A DNA stretch of 64,000 nt from Corynebacterium epidermidicanis (lineage in GTDB: Bacteria; Actinomycetota; Actinomycetes; Mycobacteriales; Mycobacteriaceae): positions 2,604,001-2,668,000 of the forward strand of contig NZ_CP011541.1 in NCBI RefSeq assembly GCF_001021025.1, given 5' to 3'. Made by a program: the position numbers and the translations under genes. Below the pieces are notes generated by a model. It worked only from the letters and a program-made list of their open reading frames with translations, was not told the DNA's origin and did no database searches. This document shows, in pieces, positions 17,770 to 28,800 of this stretch (its first letter is position 1; every line of letters starts with the position of its first letter).

Positions 17770-18960
17770 TTAAGCCTTTCGTTGACGGGACAATCGACCT
17801 CTCCAGCTTAGCAGCAGCTCAACGGCAAAAAATAACAACAGGCTCCCGCCAAAGAGCGGCGCGAGCATGCTATAAGCCAGCAAGATTAGCACGCCCCACC
17901 AGCTCAGTGCCCCGCGCGCGGGCACCCAGCTACGCCCGGCGCGAATCGCCTTGAACCATAGGTAGTAACCCAGCGTAACCACCATTAGGATGCCGGCGGC
18001 CAGGAGTCCAAGGGCCAGTTCGGACCAGATGCCGAACAGGAATCCCATGTGAAGGTTGATCAGCCATTCGGTGATCTTGGCGGGCAGAGGCCAGTCGGAA
18101 AATGGGACTCGCTCCTCCACGCGCTCGGTGACGGGGTTGATCGTAACCTTGTCTAGGTCGAGACGATAGGGAGCGCGCGCCTCCTGGACAACCCAGGAGT
18201 CAGTCGGTTGAGCTCCGGGTTTCGCTTCGATGAGGCCGGTGGGGCCGTCCGCACGCGCGGCATCCATGACGCCCTGGACATCCATCACGACACCGGCCGG
18301 TACAGGTGAAGCCGCGGTGGTCGGTGCCGTCCATTGGAGTTGTTTGCGCAGCTCGCCGATATTTTCACCCGCGATGCCGGACCAGGTCAGCCCGGTGAAC
18401 GTGAGGAAGAGCATTCCGGGGATCAACCACAAGCCAAGCCTGCGATGCCACACCGCACCTCGGCGTTTCGACGGGCGTGAGCGCAGCGTAAGGAGTAGGC
18501 CAGCCACCGCGATCGCACCCAACCACGAGGCTGCGAGTTCGGAGTACCAGCGGCCGGCGTCGTCAAGCCACAGGCGTCTATGTCCTTCGGATAGCCAGGC
18601 GCGCAGAGGGGAGGCGTTCGAGCTGCCGTATTGGGTCATGTCGCCTTTGATGTCAAGGTCGCCGGGATCGACGAATACCGCCTGCCGATAGGAGGAGCTG
18701 GGCAGCGACGGATCCTGAAAGAGGACGCGGGTGGTTTTGGTTGGGTCGTCGCTGCGCTGCACTCCACTCAAGGGCAGCTCAGGGTGCATTTTCCAAGCGG
18801 CCTGCACTTGTTCGTCGAGGGGTCGGGCGGGATGGTTGGACGTGGCGGTGTAGGCATCGTGGTACACCACCTCTTCAATGGTTGGGGCGAAGGCGTAGAC
18901 CAAGCCGGTGAAGGTGGCTACTGCGATGAAGGGGCCGACCAGCAGGCCGGCTTTAGACAT
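17770..18960 (-). CDS. PepSY-associated transmembrane protein, N-terminus probably frameshifted
   Basis: From ATG 18960 the protein is 396 residues: helix 1 (AGLLVGPFIAVATFTGLVYAF), a large extracytoplasmic PepSY-type region, helix 2 (AASWLGAIAVAGLLLTL), a further PepSY segment (about 230-300) and three C-terminal helices. Such proteins occur with iron or copper uptake and reduction genes. The family normally has about 30 residues ending R-HLH-x-x-AGL before helix 1. Exactly that reads from an ATG at 19045 in another frame (ending RARHLHV just before the stop at about 18958). One extra base near 18957 would explain it. The ATG at 18960 may give a shortened protein. Confidence 0.8.
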   Translation of the reverse strand: MSKAGLLVGPFIAVATFTGLVYAFAPTIEEVVYHDAYTATSNHPARPLDEQVQAAWKMHPELPLSGVQRSDDPTKTTRVLFQDPSLPSSSYRQAVFVDPGDLDIKGDMTQYGSSNASPLRAWLSEGHRRLWLDDAGRWYSELAASWLGAIAVAGLLLTLRSRPSKRRGAVWHRRLGLWLIPGMLFLTFTGLTWSGIAGENIGELRKQLQWTAPTTAASPVPAGVVMDVQGVMDAARADGPTGLIEAKPGAQPTDSWVVQEARAPYRLDLDKVTINPVTERVEERVPFSDWPLPAKITEWLINLHMGFLFGIWSELALGLLAAGILMVVTLGYYLWFKAIRAGRSWVPARGALSWWGVLILLAYSMLAPLFGGSLLLFFAVELLLSWRGRLSRQRKA

Positions 18961-19072
18961 GCAGGTGTCTCGCTCGTTGGCGTGCCGCAAGTCGAGTCTT
19001 ACGATCTGCTTGTGGCACCTTTCGCGTCAATGTGGGAATGCTCATAGAACACTAGTCGGTTTTCATGTTCAA

Positions 19073-19741
19073 CTAATTCCCGTGAGTAGCCACCTTTTCC
19101 CGCAACAAACCAGCGACTTCTTCAGGGTCAGTGGCGTGCGTCAGCGCACGCACCACCACGATGCGCGAGGCGCCGGCATCCAGCACATCCGACACGGTTT
19201 CGGTGGAGATGCCACCGATAGCGAACCACGGTTTCGGGGCGGGGTGGGCGTCAATAAGCGTGGCTACCTCGCGCACCACGTCGAGGCCCACTGCCGGGCG
19301 CCCCGGCTTGGTGGGGGTGGGCCAGACTGGGCCGATGACTGCGTAGTCGAGCTCGGGGTCAGCGAGGGAGTCGGTAAATTGCGCCACCGAATTGTTAGAC
19401 CGGCCCATGATTACGTCCGGGCCCAGGATCGTCCTGGCTTGGGTGGGGGAGAGGTCGCCCTGGCCTACATGGAAGACGTCGGCGCCGACGATTCGGGCGA
19501 TGTCGGCGCGATCATTGACCGCGAACATGCAGCCATGTTCGGCGGCGACCTCGGCAAGCACCTCAAGCGCGCTAATCTCTGCGCGGGCCTCGATCTTCTT
19601 GTCGCGCAGCTGGATGATGTCTACCCCGCCCGCGAAGCACGCATGCAGAAATTCGCGGAGATCACCCTGCTCGGTGCGGGCATCAGTACAGAGGTACAAA
19701 CGGGAAGTCTGAAGGGCATTTAGGCGTTGCGTGCGATCCAT
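19073..19741 (-). CDS. thiE: Thiamine-phosphate synthase (ThiE)
   Basis: Joins HMP-PP and the thiazole phosphate to give thiamine phosphate. 222 residues from the ATG at 19741; the frame runs further up but only through riboswitch and promoter sequence. The TIM-barrel motifs are [10 protein letters not shown] (about 36-45), the metal-binding [25 protein letters not shown] and [13 protein letters not shown], with a final FAIGGIS. It diverges from the thiO operon, with overlapping promoter regions. There is almost no leader before the ATG, so a leaderless mRNA is likely. Confidence 0.95.
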   Translation of the reverse strand: MDRTQRLNALQTSRLYLCTDARTEQGDLREFLHACFAGGVDIIQLRDKKIEARAEISALEVLAEVAAEHGCMFAVNDRADIARIVGADVFHVGQGDLSPTQARTILGPDVIMGRSNNSVAQFTDSLADPELDYAVIGPVWPTPTKPGRPAVGLDVVREVATLIDAHPAPKPWFAIGGISTETVSDVLDAGASRIVVVRALTHATDPEEVAGLLREKVATHGN

Positions 19742-19753
19742 AAGTTCTATAGT
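19727..19753 (+). promoter_or_regulatory. Putative promoter of the thiO-thiS-thiG-thiF operon
   Basis: TTGCGT (19727-19732) and TATAGT (19748-19753) with a 15-bp spacer would start RNA near 19760, just before the riboswitch. It overlaps the first codons of the divergent thiE. Confidence 0.4.
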
Positions 19754-19762
19754 AGGAGGAAA

Positions 19763-19853
19763 CCGTGGGAGTCCTCGCGCGCTAAGGGGACTGAGAGGGC
19801 AGCGTATAATGCCGACCGTTTGACCTGATGCGGGTGATGCCGCCGGAGGGAGA
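19763..19853 (+). promoter_or_regulatory. TPP riboswitch (THI element)
   Basis: The conserved core is readable in order: GGGAGTCC...GGGGACTGAGAGG (pyrimidine-binding arm), then GACCTGATGCGGGTGATGCC and CCGGAGGGA (pyrophosphate arm and closing stem). The closing GGAGGGAGA is also the ribosome site of thiO, 4 bp before its GTG start. TPP binding should therefore hide the ribosome site, that is, translational control. Exact 5' edge is approximate. Confidence 0.92.
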
Positions 19854-19856
19854 GTT

Positions 19857-20939
19857 GTGTTAGACGTCGCTATTGTTGGGGGCGGAATAATTGGGTTGTC
19901 TACCGCGTGGGTGCTGCTTAAACGCGGATACAACGTGCAGGTCTTCGACCCAGACCCAGCCTCGCAAGCTAGTTTCGCCGCAGCTGGGATGCTCGCGCCC
20001 GTCTCGGAAGTAGTGTGGGATCAACCCGGCCTCTACCCGCTAATGCGTCGCTCCCGCGAGCTCTTCCCCGATTTCGCCGCCGCCGTAGCCGAAGAATCCG
20101 GCATGGACGTTGGCTACCTACCCTCCGAAACGCTCGTGTGCGCGGGCGACAACGCTGACCGTGTCTACCTGCGAGAACTTATCGAGCTGCAGTCCTCCAT
20201 CGGCGAAGTCACCCTGCTCAGCGCTCGCGAAGCACGCGCACTGGAACCAGGCCTTGGGCCCGGGGTTGTCGGCGCCGTCCACATCCCCGGCGACCACCAA
20301 GTCGACCCCCGCAAGTTCTGCGCCGCCCTGCTGCGCATTCTCGACGACCGCGTGGTGCGCGCGAAGGTAGTGGACGCAAAGCAAGGTGCAATCACCCTCG
20401 ACGACGGCACCGTGGTGACAGCGGACAAGGTGGTACTAGCAAACGGGCTCGCTGCCACAGACTTCGTAGACCTGCCGCTGCGCCCCGTACACGGCGATGT
20501 GCTGCGGTTACGGGTGCCTAAGCATGCCATGCCCCTGGTGAGCCGGACGGTCCGGGCCGTAGTTCGTGGGCGGCCCGTGTACGTCGTGCCACGCTCAGAC
20601 AACCAGATCGTCCTCGGGGCTACCTCGAGGGAAGATTCGCTGTGGGGTGTGTCCGCGGAAGGCGTTCACCAGCTGCTGCGCGACGCACACCACATCGTGC
20701 CAGGTATCTGGGAATGTGAAATCGAGGAAATGACCGCCCGCGCCCGCCCCGGCTCTCCCGACGACATCCCGTTCATCGGAGAAGTATCCCCGGGGCTGAT
20801 CGTGTCCACAGGTTACTTCCGGCACGGCATTTTGCTTTCCGCGATCGGCGCGGAACTCACGGCTGACGTAGTCTGTGAAAAGCCCCTCCCGACCGATTTT
20901 GCGGAGGCAGTTGATGTATTTCGATATGGAATGGAATAG
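19857..20939 (+). CDS. thiO: Glycine oxidase ThiO (FAD-dependent)
   Basis: Oxidises glycine to the imine (dehydroglycine) used for the thiazole ring. 360 residues, GTG start directly after the TPP riboswitch. FAD-binding GxGxxG is at the N-terminus ([15 protein letters not shown], residues 4-18), with a second nucleotide contact [11 protein letters not shown] (about 190) and the DAO-family C-terminus ([31 protein letters not shown]). First gene of the thiazole operon; a 27-codon small frame follows 5 bp after its stop. Confidence 0.93.
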   Translation: MLDVAIVGGGIIGLSTAWVLLKRGYNVQVFDPDPASQASFAAAGMLAPVSEVVWDQPGLYPLMRRSRELFPDFAAAVAEESGMDVGYLPSETLVCAGDNADRVYLRELIELQSSIGEVTLLSAREARALEPGLGPGVVGAVHIPGDHQVDPRKFCAALLRILDDRVVRAKVVDAKQGAITLDDGTVVTADKVVLANGLAATDFVDLPLRPVHGDVLRLRVPKHAMPLVSRTVRAVVRGRPVYVVPRSDNQIVLGATSREDSLWGVSAEGVHQLLRDAHHIVPGIWECEIEEMTARARPGSPDDIPFIGEVSPGLIVSTGYFRHGILLSAIGAELTADVVCEKPLPTDFAEAVDVFRYGME

Positions 20940-20944
20940 GTCTC

Positions 20945-21028
20945 ATGGCTGTCTACTATGACTACCGCGACAAGGGCATGTGGAGCACCCTTCCCGATGA
21001 TGCTCCGGAAGCTGATTGGCACTCCTAG
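20945..21028 (+). CDS. Possible 27-residue small protein between thiO and thiS
   Basis: Reads MAVYYDYRDKGMWSTLPDDA and then PEADWHS. It is acidic and rich in Trp and Tyr, starts 5 bp after the thiO stop and has at best a weak ribosome site (AATAGG). No family recognised. It could be a real operon microprotein or chance; the tidy placement in a 129-bp gap is the only support. Confidence 0.3.
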   Translation: MAVYYDYRDKGMWSTLPDDAPEADWHS

Positions 21029-21068
21029 GCGCCGTTGCCTACTTCCAACTTTTCAAAAAGGAGAAGAA

Positions 21069-23045
<1,977 letters not shown>

Positions 23046-23072
23046 AGCTCAGTCTAAGATACGCTCAAACGC

Positions 23073-23768
23073 GTGAAACGTATTCGGAGGCTGGCGATGG
23101 CGCTAAGCGCTGCGTTGGCTATGTCCTCGGCGTGGGTGGCCCCGGCGTCTGCTCTGAGTAGCGATGACCTACTCTCCAGCGTTGGGGGATACGTTGGTTT
23201 GAGTTCGGACCTACACATCCCGGTGCTGGCCACCACGCCACACGGACAGGAACTCGTGACAGTGGGCTCCACCCCGTTTCTGGGCCCGACGATTTTTGCC
23301 GCCGACCGAGCGGCAACTGACTATCAGCTCGTTCTCTATCAAGATATGAGCTTGCACCTCGAACCCAGGAACTCGATGGGTGGGGTGGTAAAACTCGCGG
23401 AGGGTTTCGACGCTGACGTGCCACGGGAATCTTCCACCGGAGGAGTTGACGTGCCGTATGGTTACTACATTGACGAGCTTCACCCCAATCCCGGCTTTCA
23501 TGATTACTGCACCTCAGCGCCCAATTACTTCACTACCCCGGGGCTGAACGCGGACTTCCGTGGGGCGTGCGCGCGCCACGACATGTGCATGGAGGACAGC
23601 CTCGTGCTCGGCCTCGGGGTTGCCGGCTGCAACTTGGACCTGTGGGACGATATGACCCGGGTCTGCATGAATGTCTATAAAGATGATGAGAACTACCGGG
23701 AGCCGTGCCTTGAGACCGCCGACGTGTATTTCACCGCCGTGACCTTGGCTAATATCAAGAAGTTTTAG
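23073..23768 (+). CDS. Secreted bacterial phospholipase A2
   Basis: 231 residues from a GTG start. A signal peptide (residues 1 to about 27, ending ASA) shows export. The C-terminal half carries the phospholipase A2 active-site motif GACARHDMC (His-Asp catalytic pair) plus several further Cys residues that can form disulfides. The N-terminal 120 residues are unrecognised. Such enzymes hydrolyse the sn-2 ester of phospholipids and are candidate host-interaction factors. The 3' end overlaps the convergent VanZ-like gene by 14 bp. Confidence 0.85.
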   Translation: MKRIRRLAMALSAALAMSSAWVAPASALSSDDLLSSVGGYVGLSSDLHIPVLATTPHGQELVTVGSTPFLGPTIFAADRAATDYQLVLYQDMSLHLEPRNSMGGVVKLAEGFDADVPRESSTGGVDVPYGYYIDELHPNPGFHDYCTSAPNYFTTPGLNADFRGACARHDMCMEDSLVLGLGVAGCNLDLWDDMTRVCMNVYKDDENYREPCLETADVYFTAVTLANIKKF

Positions 23769-24273
23769 CCAGGATCATTTCTCGCGAACCGAAACCTAAC
23801 AGGCTGAGCAACAGCATCGAGATCAAAAAGGTCGCTAGCACGACCCAACGTTTGGACAGCTGCCACCGGTCCAGCGCCGCACAGCCAATCCAAGCTCCGA
23901 AGGTGTTCAGGATGACATCATCGACATCGGTAAACCCGAGGGCGAAGAAGTATTGAAGCACCTCGATGAGCAAGCTGATGTTCAAGCAAGTGAGGACGAC
24001 GCGGCGTCGAAAAGCGCGCCCCGGCCACCACATCGCGAGCAACATCCCCATCGGGATGAATAGGCCGACGTTTGCGATGGCATTCGTGACGGAACCCCAC
24101 CAGGGAGTGGTGGTGAAGAAGTCGCCGAACGGGATCAGCTCCAGGCGTCGCACGTGATGCGCCTGTGGGTTCCACAAACCCGCAATGACCAGGTGCGATT
24201 TCCCGAGCGTCACAGCAGCCAATAGGCAGCTATACACGCCTAGGACGAACGCCACTACATTGCGATGTTTCAC
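23755..24273 (-). CDS. VanZ family membrane protein
   Basis: 172 residues, GTG start. Four to five transmembrane helices with the VanZ signature (ELIPFGDFF..., NAIANVGLFIPMGMLLAMWW, SLLIEVLQYFF..., DVDDVILNTFGAWIGC). The family's role is uncertain; the founding member gives low-level teicoplanin resistance. The start codon lies inside a parS site: the GTGAAAC of the site supplies codons 1-2. The gene is 12 bp downstream of the aldehyde dehydrogenase gene on the same strand. Confidence 0.85.
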   Translation of the reverse strand: MKHRNVVAFVLGVYSCLLAAVTLGKSHLVIAGLWNPQAHHVRRLELIPFGDFFTTTPWWGSVTNAIANVGLFIPMGMLLAMWWPGRAFRRRVVLTCLNISLLIEVLQYFFALGFTDVDDVILNTFGAWIGCAALDRWQLSKRWVVLATFLISMLLLSLLGFGSREMILAKTS

Positions 24274-24281
24274 GTGAAACC
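24266..24281. promoter_or_regulatory. parS (ParB-binding) site 1, 15/16 match
   Basis: TGTTTCACGTGAAACC against the consensus TGTTTCACGTGAAACA. It lies in the aldehyde dehydrogenase-vanZ gap and overlaps the vanZ-like start codon. Chromosomal parS sites nucleate ParB for origin segregation. Confidence 0.85.
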
Positions 24282-24284
24282 AGC

Positions 24285-25682
24285 CTAGAGAAATCGCTTG
24301 CCTAGGCGGAGGGTAGACGTCATGACCTTGGCATATTTCTCCCGCGAGAGATTTTCCGGGCCACCAATTGGGAGAAGACGCTGCTCCGCAACAGTGCGCG
24401 TCTCGGTGAACTTCAGGATCCCTTCAACACCATGCCGACGCCCCACACCAGAAGCCTTCCACCCGCCCATGGGTGCATCCACGGAGGCCCACGCCGCCGC
24501 GAAACCTTCGTTGATGTTGACGGTCCCGGCGTGCAGTTGGCGCGCAATTGCTTGTGCCTGCTTCGGCCGCCCCACGACGGCCGCGTTCAGGCCATAATCG
24601 GTGTCGTTTGCCTTTTCGACGGCCTCTGCCGCCGACCCGACTGCCTCCACAAAGACCACGGGTCCGAAGACTTCTTCGCGTTTGAGGTGGGCGGTATCGG
24701 GGACGTCGATAAGCACGGTGGGCTGGTAGATCTTCCCCTCGGGCGGGGTGCCGCCGGTGAGTACCTGTGCGCCTTTTGCGACGGCGTCTTGCACATATTC
24801 GTGGACTTTGTGCGCGTGTTCTGCGCTGATGAGGCTGCCCATGTCGTAGTCCCAGCCGCCGATGCCCACGCGCAGTGCTTTCGTGCGTCGGACGAAGGCG
24901 TCGAGGAAGGCATCGCGGAGGGCTTCGGCCACGTAGATGCGTTCGATGGAGATGCAAAGTTGCCCGGAGTTCGCGAAGCTGGCTTGGACGGCGATGCGGG
25001 CGGCTTGTTCCGGGTCGGCGGTTTCATCGATGATGAGTGGGTTTTTGCCTCCTAGCTCGGCGGAGTAGCCGATGAGCCGTTCGCCGGCGATCGCGCCGAG
25101 TTTTCTACCGGTGGCGGTGGAGCCGGTGAACATGAGGTAGTCGCAGGTGTGGGCGATGGCTTGCCCGACGTCGCTGCCGCTGCCAGGGACGACGTGGAGC
25201 AGGTCGCGCGGCAACCCCGCCTGGTAGAGGATTTCTGCTGCTAATTGTGCGGTACGCGGAGTTTGGGTGTCTGGTTTGAGGACGACGGCGTTGCCAGCCA
25301 TGATCGCTGGGATCGCGTCGGAGATCGCGAGGGAGAGTGGGTAGTTCCATGGCGCGATGATGCCGACGACGCCGATGGGTTCGCGCTGTACCCGCGTCTT
25401 CGTCAGGACGGGTAGCGCACCTTTTTTGCTGGTTTGTTTGAGCGCTTTGGGTGCGATTTTGGCGTAGTGGCGTGCGGTGATGGCGACGTCGAGGACTTCG
25501 TCGAAGGCGTGGGCGCGTGCTTTGCCGGTTTCGGCCTGGATGGTGTCGAGCAGTTCGGTTTGGCGCGTGAGGATGAGGTCGTGGTAGCGCAGGAGGATGT
25601 CGCTGAGTTCGCGGGTGGTGGGTCGGTGTTGTTGGGCGTGGCGGGCTTTTGTGAAGGCGGTTTGGGTTGGGTTGGTGTCCAT
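24285..25682 (-). CDS. Aldehyde dehydrogenase, succinate-semialdehyde dehydrogenase type
   Basis: NAD(P)-dependent oxidation of an aldehyde, probably succinate semialdehyde. 465 residues. Signature parts: APWNYPL (about 115), LKPDTQTP, FTGSTATGR, the general-base Glu in ELGGKNP (about 225), the nucleophilic Cys in NSGQLCISIER (about 258) and EVFGPV. The length is usual for the SSADH subgroup. The substrate is inferred from resemblance to the actinobacterial gabD2 group. parS site 1 lies just after its stop codon. Confidence 0.85.
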   Translation of the reverse strand: MDTNPTQTAFTKARHAQQHRPTTRELSDILLRYHDLILTRQTELLDTIQAETGKARAHAFDEVLDVAITARHYAKIAPKALKQTSKKGALPVLTKTRVQREPIGVVGIIAPWNYPLSLAISDAIPAIMAGNAVVLKPDTQTPRTAQLAAEILYQAGLPRDLLHVVPGSGSDVGQAIAHTCDYLMFTGSTATGRKLGAIAGERLIGYSAELGGKNPLIIDETADPEQAARIAVQASFANSGQLCISIERIYVAEALRDAFLDAFVRRTKALRVGIGGWDYDMGSLISAEHAHKVHEYVQDAVAKGAQVLTGGTPPEGKIYQPTVLIDVPDTAHLKREEVFGPVVFVEAVGSAAEAVEKANDTDYGLNAAVVGRPKQAQAIARQLHAGTVNINEGFAAAWASVDAPMGGWKASGVGRRHGVEGILKFTETRTVAEQRLLPIGGPENLSREKYAKVMTSTLRLGKRFL

Positions 25683-25745
25683 GTTTGTCGAATGTAGTTG
25701 AGGCTTGGGCTTGGCGACGCGGTGTTGGTGTGTGGCGACAAATGG

Positions 25746-25790
25746 AAAGGCACCCGCTTCGGACGTTTATCGTTCGAGGCGGGTGCCTTT
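25746..25790. terminator. Bidirectional terminator between surface protein and aldehyde dehydrogenase region
   Basis: AAAGGCACCCGC pairs perfectly with GCGGGTGCCTTT, and the stem continues inward with two mismatches to a TTTAT loop. A-run and T-run flanks allow use on either strand. It lies 65 bp after the surface-protein stop codon. A second GC-rich hairpin (GCTAGCC...GGCTAGC, near 25797-25819) sits between. Confidence 0.8.
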
Positions 25791-25854
25791 GGGGTTAGCT
25801 AGCCGCGAGGGCTAGCTGGCCTGGCTTCCTGGTTGAGGAGGCCAGGGTTGGTGC

Positions 25855-28800
25855 TTAGTTTTCCTTGCGGCGACGGATTGCGAGGAATGCGCCACCGAGG
25901 AGCATTGCTAGCACGCCGGAGCCGAGGATGGTGGCGAGGCTTTCGACACCAGTGTTGGCGAGCAGACCCTTCTTTGGCTGTGCCTTTGCTGGCTGGCCAG
26001 CCTGGTCAGCTGGGATGCCCTTCTGGTTTGCACCTTGTGGCATGCCCTTCTGAGGTGCCTGCTGCTGTGGTGCTTGCTCAGCTGGCTTTGCTGGAGCTGG
26101 GGCCGGAGCAGGGGCAGGCTGAGCGCCGGTGCCGGAGGAGGTGGAAGATCCGTCGGAGCTCAGCTGCGCGCCGCCGATGATAGCTGCCACAACGCCGGTG
26201 CCGATGACTACTGGGAGTACCCAATCAGGCAGTTCGGAGGAGCCGGATGGCTTCTTGTCCGTGACGGTGACCTTGACGGTTTCGGTGTGGATAACCTTGC
26301 CGTCCTTGTCCTTGATGGTCACTGGTACTTCGTAGGATCCTGGCTTTGCACCTGCTGGGATCGCGATCTTGATCTCGCCAGTCTCCTTGTTGATGGTGAT
26401 TTCGCTGCCCGTAGGAAGCTTGGTGCCATCAACGGTGACTTCGCTGCCACCTGGGATCGTGCCTACGTGGGTGACGATGCCACTGCCACCGGCTGGGATG
26501 GTGACATCGTTGTAGTCGATGTTGCCTGGAGTGACTGGCTTGTCATCCTTGCCGTCGAGAGGATTGGTACCGTTGTTGACCTCTTCGCCGTCCTTGACGC
26601 CACCGTTGTCGGTGTCCTCGTCCTTCGGATCGGTGCCGAGGTCAACTTCGCGACCGTCGTTAAGACCGTCACCGTCGGTGTCCGGGTTCTTCGGATCGGT
26701 GCCGAGGCCTGCTTCTTGTCCATCGGTCAGGCCGTCACCGTCGGTGTCGATCTTGTTTGGATCAGTGCCGTTGGTTACTTCCTGGCCGTCCTCGACGCCG
26801 TCACCGTCGGTGTCCGAATCCTTTGGATCGGTCTTGGTGTCGTTGACTTCCTTGCCGTCGTTCAGGCCGTCACCGTCGGTGTCCGCCTTGTTCGGATCGG
26901 TGCCGATCTTTACTTCGTCACCATCGTTGAGGCCGTCACCGTCGGTGTCCGGGTTCTTCGGGTCGGTGCCGAGGTTGCCCTCTTCGGTGTCGGTCAGGCC
27001 GTCACCATCGGTGTCGATTGGCTTCGGGGTGATGATGTCATCGGCTGGGGTCTTGACTGGATCGGTGCCCTGGAGGACTTCGTCACCGTCGTTAGTTCCG
27101 CCGCCATCGGTATCCGACTTGGTTGGGTCGGTGTTGTGGATCTTGACTTCGTCGCCGTCGGTCAAGCCGTCACCGTCGGTGTCTGCCTTGTTCGGGTCAG
27201 TCTTGGTGTCGTTAACTTCGGTGCTGTCGGTCAGGCCGTCACCATCGGTGTCCGGGTTCTTCGGATCGGTGCCGAGGTTCTTTTCTTCACCGTCGTTCAG
27301 GCCGTCACCGTCGGTGTCGGCATTCTTCGGGTCGGTGCCATCGATGACCTCTTGACCGTCCTTGACGCCGTCACCATCGGTGTCCGCGTTGTTCGGATCG
27401 GTGCCCAAGGTCTCTTCCTGGCTGTCCGTCAGGCCGTCACCGTCGGAGTCCGTGTCGACTGGGGTAACTGGCATGTCGTCACCTGGGTTGTCAACTGGGT
27501 TGGTGCCGTTGGCAACTTCAGCGCCGTCCTTGACTCCGCCACCGTCGGTGTCTGGGTTCTTAGGATCGGTCTTGGTGTCGTTGACTTCCTGGCCATCGGT
27601 CAGGCCGTCACCGTCGGTGTCAGGGTTCAGCGGGTTGGTGCCCTTATCCTTCTCCTGACCATCGTTCAGGCCATCGCCATCGGTATCCGAGTTCTTAGGG
27701 TCAGTGCCATCGAGGACTTCCTGACCGTCCTCGACGCCATCATCGTCGGTGTCCGGATCCTTTGGATCGGTGCCGTACTTGATCTCCTCGCCATCGGTCA
27801 GGCCGTCACCGTCGGTGTCTGGGTTCTTAGGGTCGGTGCCGATTGCATTTTCGACGTCGTCAGACAGGCCATCTCCATCGGTGTCAACCGGGGTCGGTGC
27901 AACCACTGGGGTTGGGGTGACCGTGATGGAAACAAATTCAACCTTAGATTGGTTGCCTGCAGCGTCGACAGCCTGAACTGCAACGGTGTAGGTACCTGGC
28001 GTGGTTGGGGTGCCCTCGATCTGCTTGGTGTCCGGGTTGTAGGTCAGGCCGTCAGGCAGACCGATAACCGTCACCGTAGCGGCAGCGTCATCGACCTTCA
28101 CTGGGATGGCGGTGATTGGCGTGTCCTCAGGCACGGTAACTGCCGGGATTGGCGTCACGATTGGAGCGGTGGTGTCGCCTGGCGTTGCGGTTACCGTGAT
28201 TGGGAAGGTCACTGGCTGCGCTGGGTTACCAGCAGCGTCCGTTGCGGTCACGACGACGGTGTAGTTACCCGGCGTGGCTGGGGTGCCCTCGATCTGCTTG
28301 GTGTCCGGGTTGTAGGTCAAGCCATCAGGTAGACCGGTGACCGTCACCGTAGCGGCAGCGTCATCGACCTTCACTGGGATGGCGGTGATTGGCGTGTCCT
28401 CAGGAACTGTCACACCGGTGATTGGGGAAATGACCGGAGCGGTGGTGTCAGCCGCAGCAGTTACGGTGACGACGGCCTGAGCGAGATCCGTGGTCTTATC
28501 AGGGTAGGTAGCGATTACCGGGACCGTGATGGACGTGCCTGCAGCCGCAGTAGCTGGTGGGGTGATCTTGAGTTCACCGTTGTTTGGGTTGAGGTTAACA
28601 GTCCAGCCAGCTGGAATCACGAACGCTGGGTCGACTGCGTAAGTAGTACCCGTTGGCATGGTGTTGTCACCGGTCTGTGGGACGGTGACTTCGGTGCCTG
28701 GGGTGGTCTGCGTTGGGGCATAACCTGGATCGTTCAGCGTATTATCCGCCGGAGGTGCGACTTCGACGGTGGTATCGATGTTGTCCACGGACTTGTCAGG

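Noticed and set aside
26286..26294. Single DnaA box TGTGGATAA inside the surface-protein gene.
   Set aside because: One isolated 9-mer in coding sequence is close to chance expectation.
26523..27897. TSP3 repeat region as a CRISPR array, because of regular short repeats at DNA level.
   Set aside because: Units are about 66-72 bp of in-frame coding sequence without unique spacers and translate into calcium-binding DTDGDG motifs; no cas genes are present.
26035..28332. Very long plus-strand frame opposite the surface-protein gene.
   Set aside because: A shadow of the repeat-rich, codon-biased gene on the minus strand; it translates into repetitive hydrophobic filler with no start site or domain.
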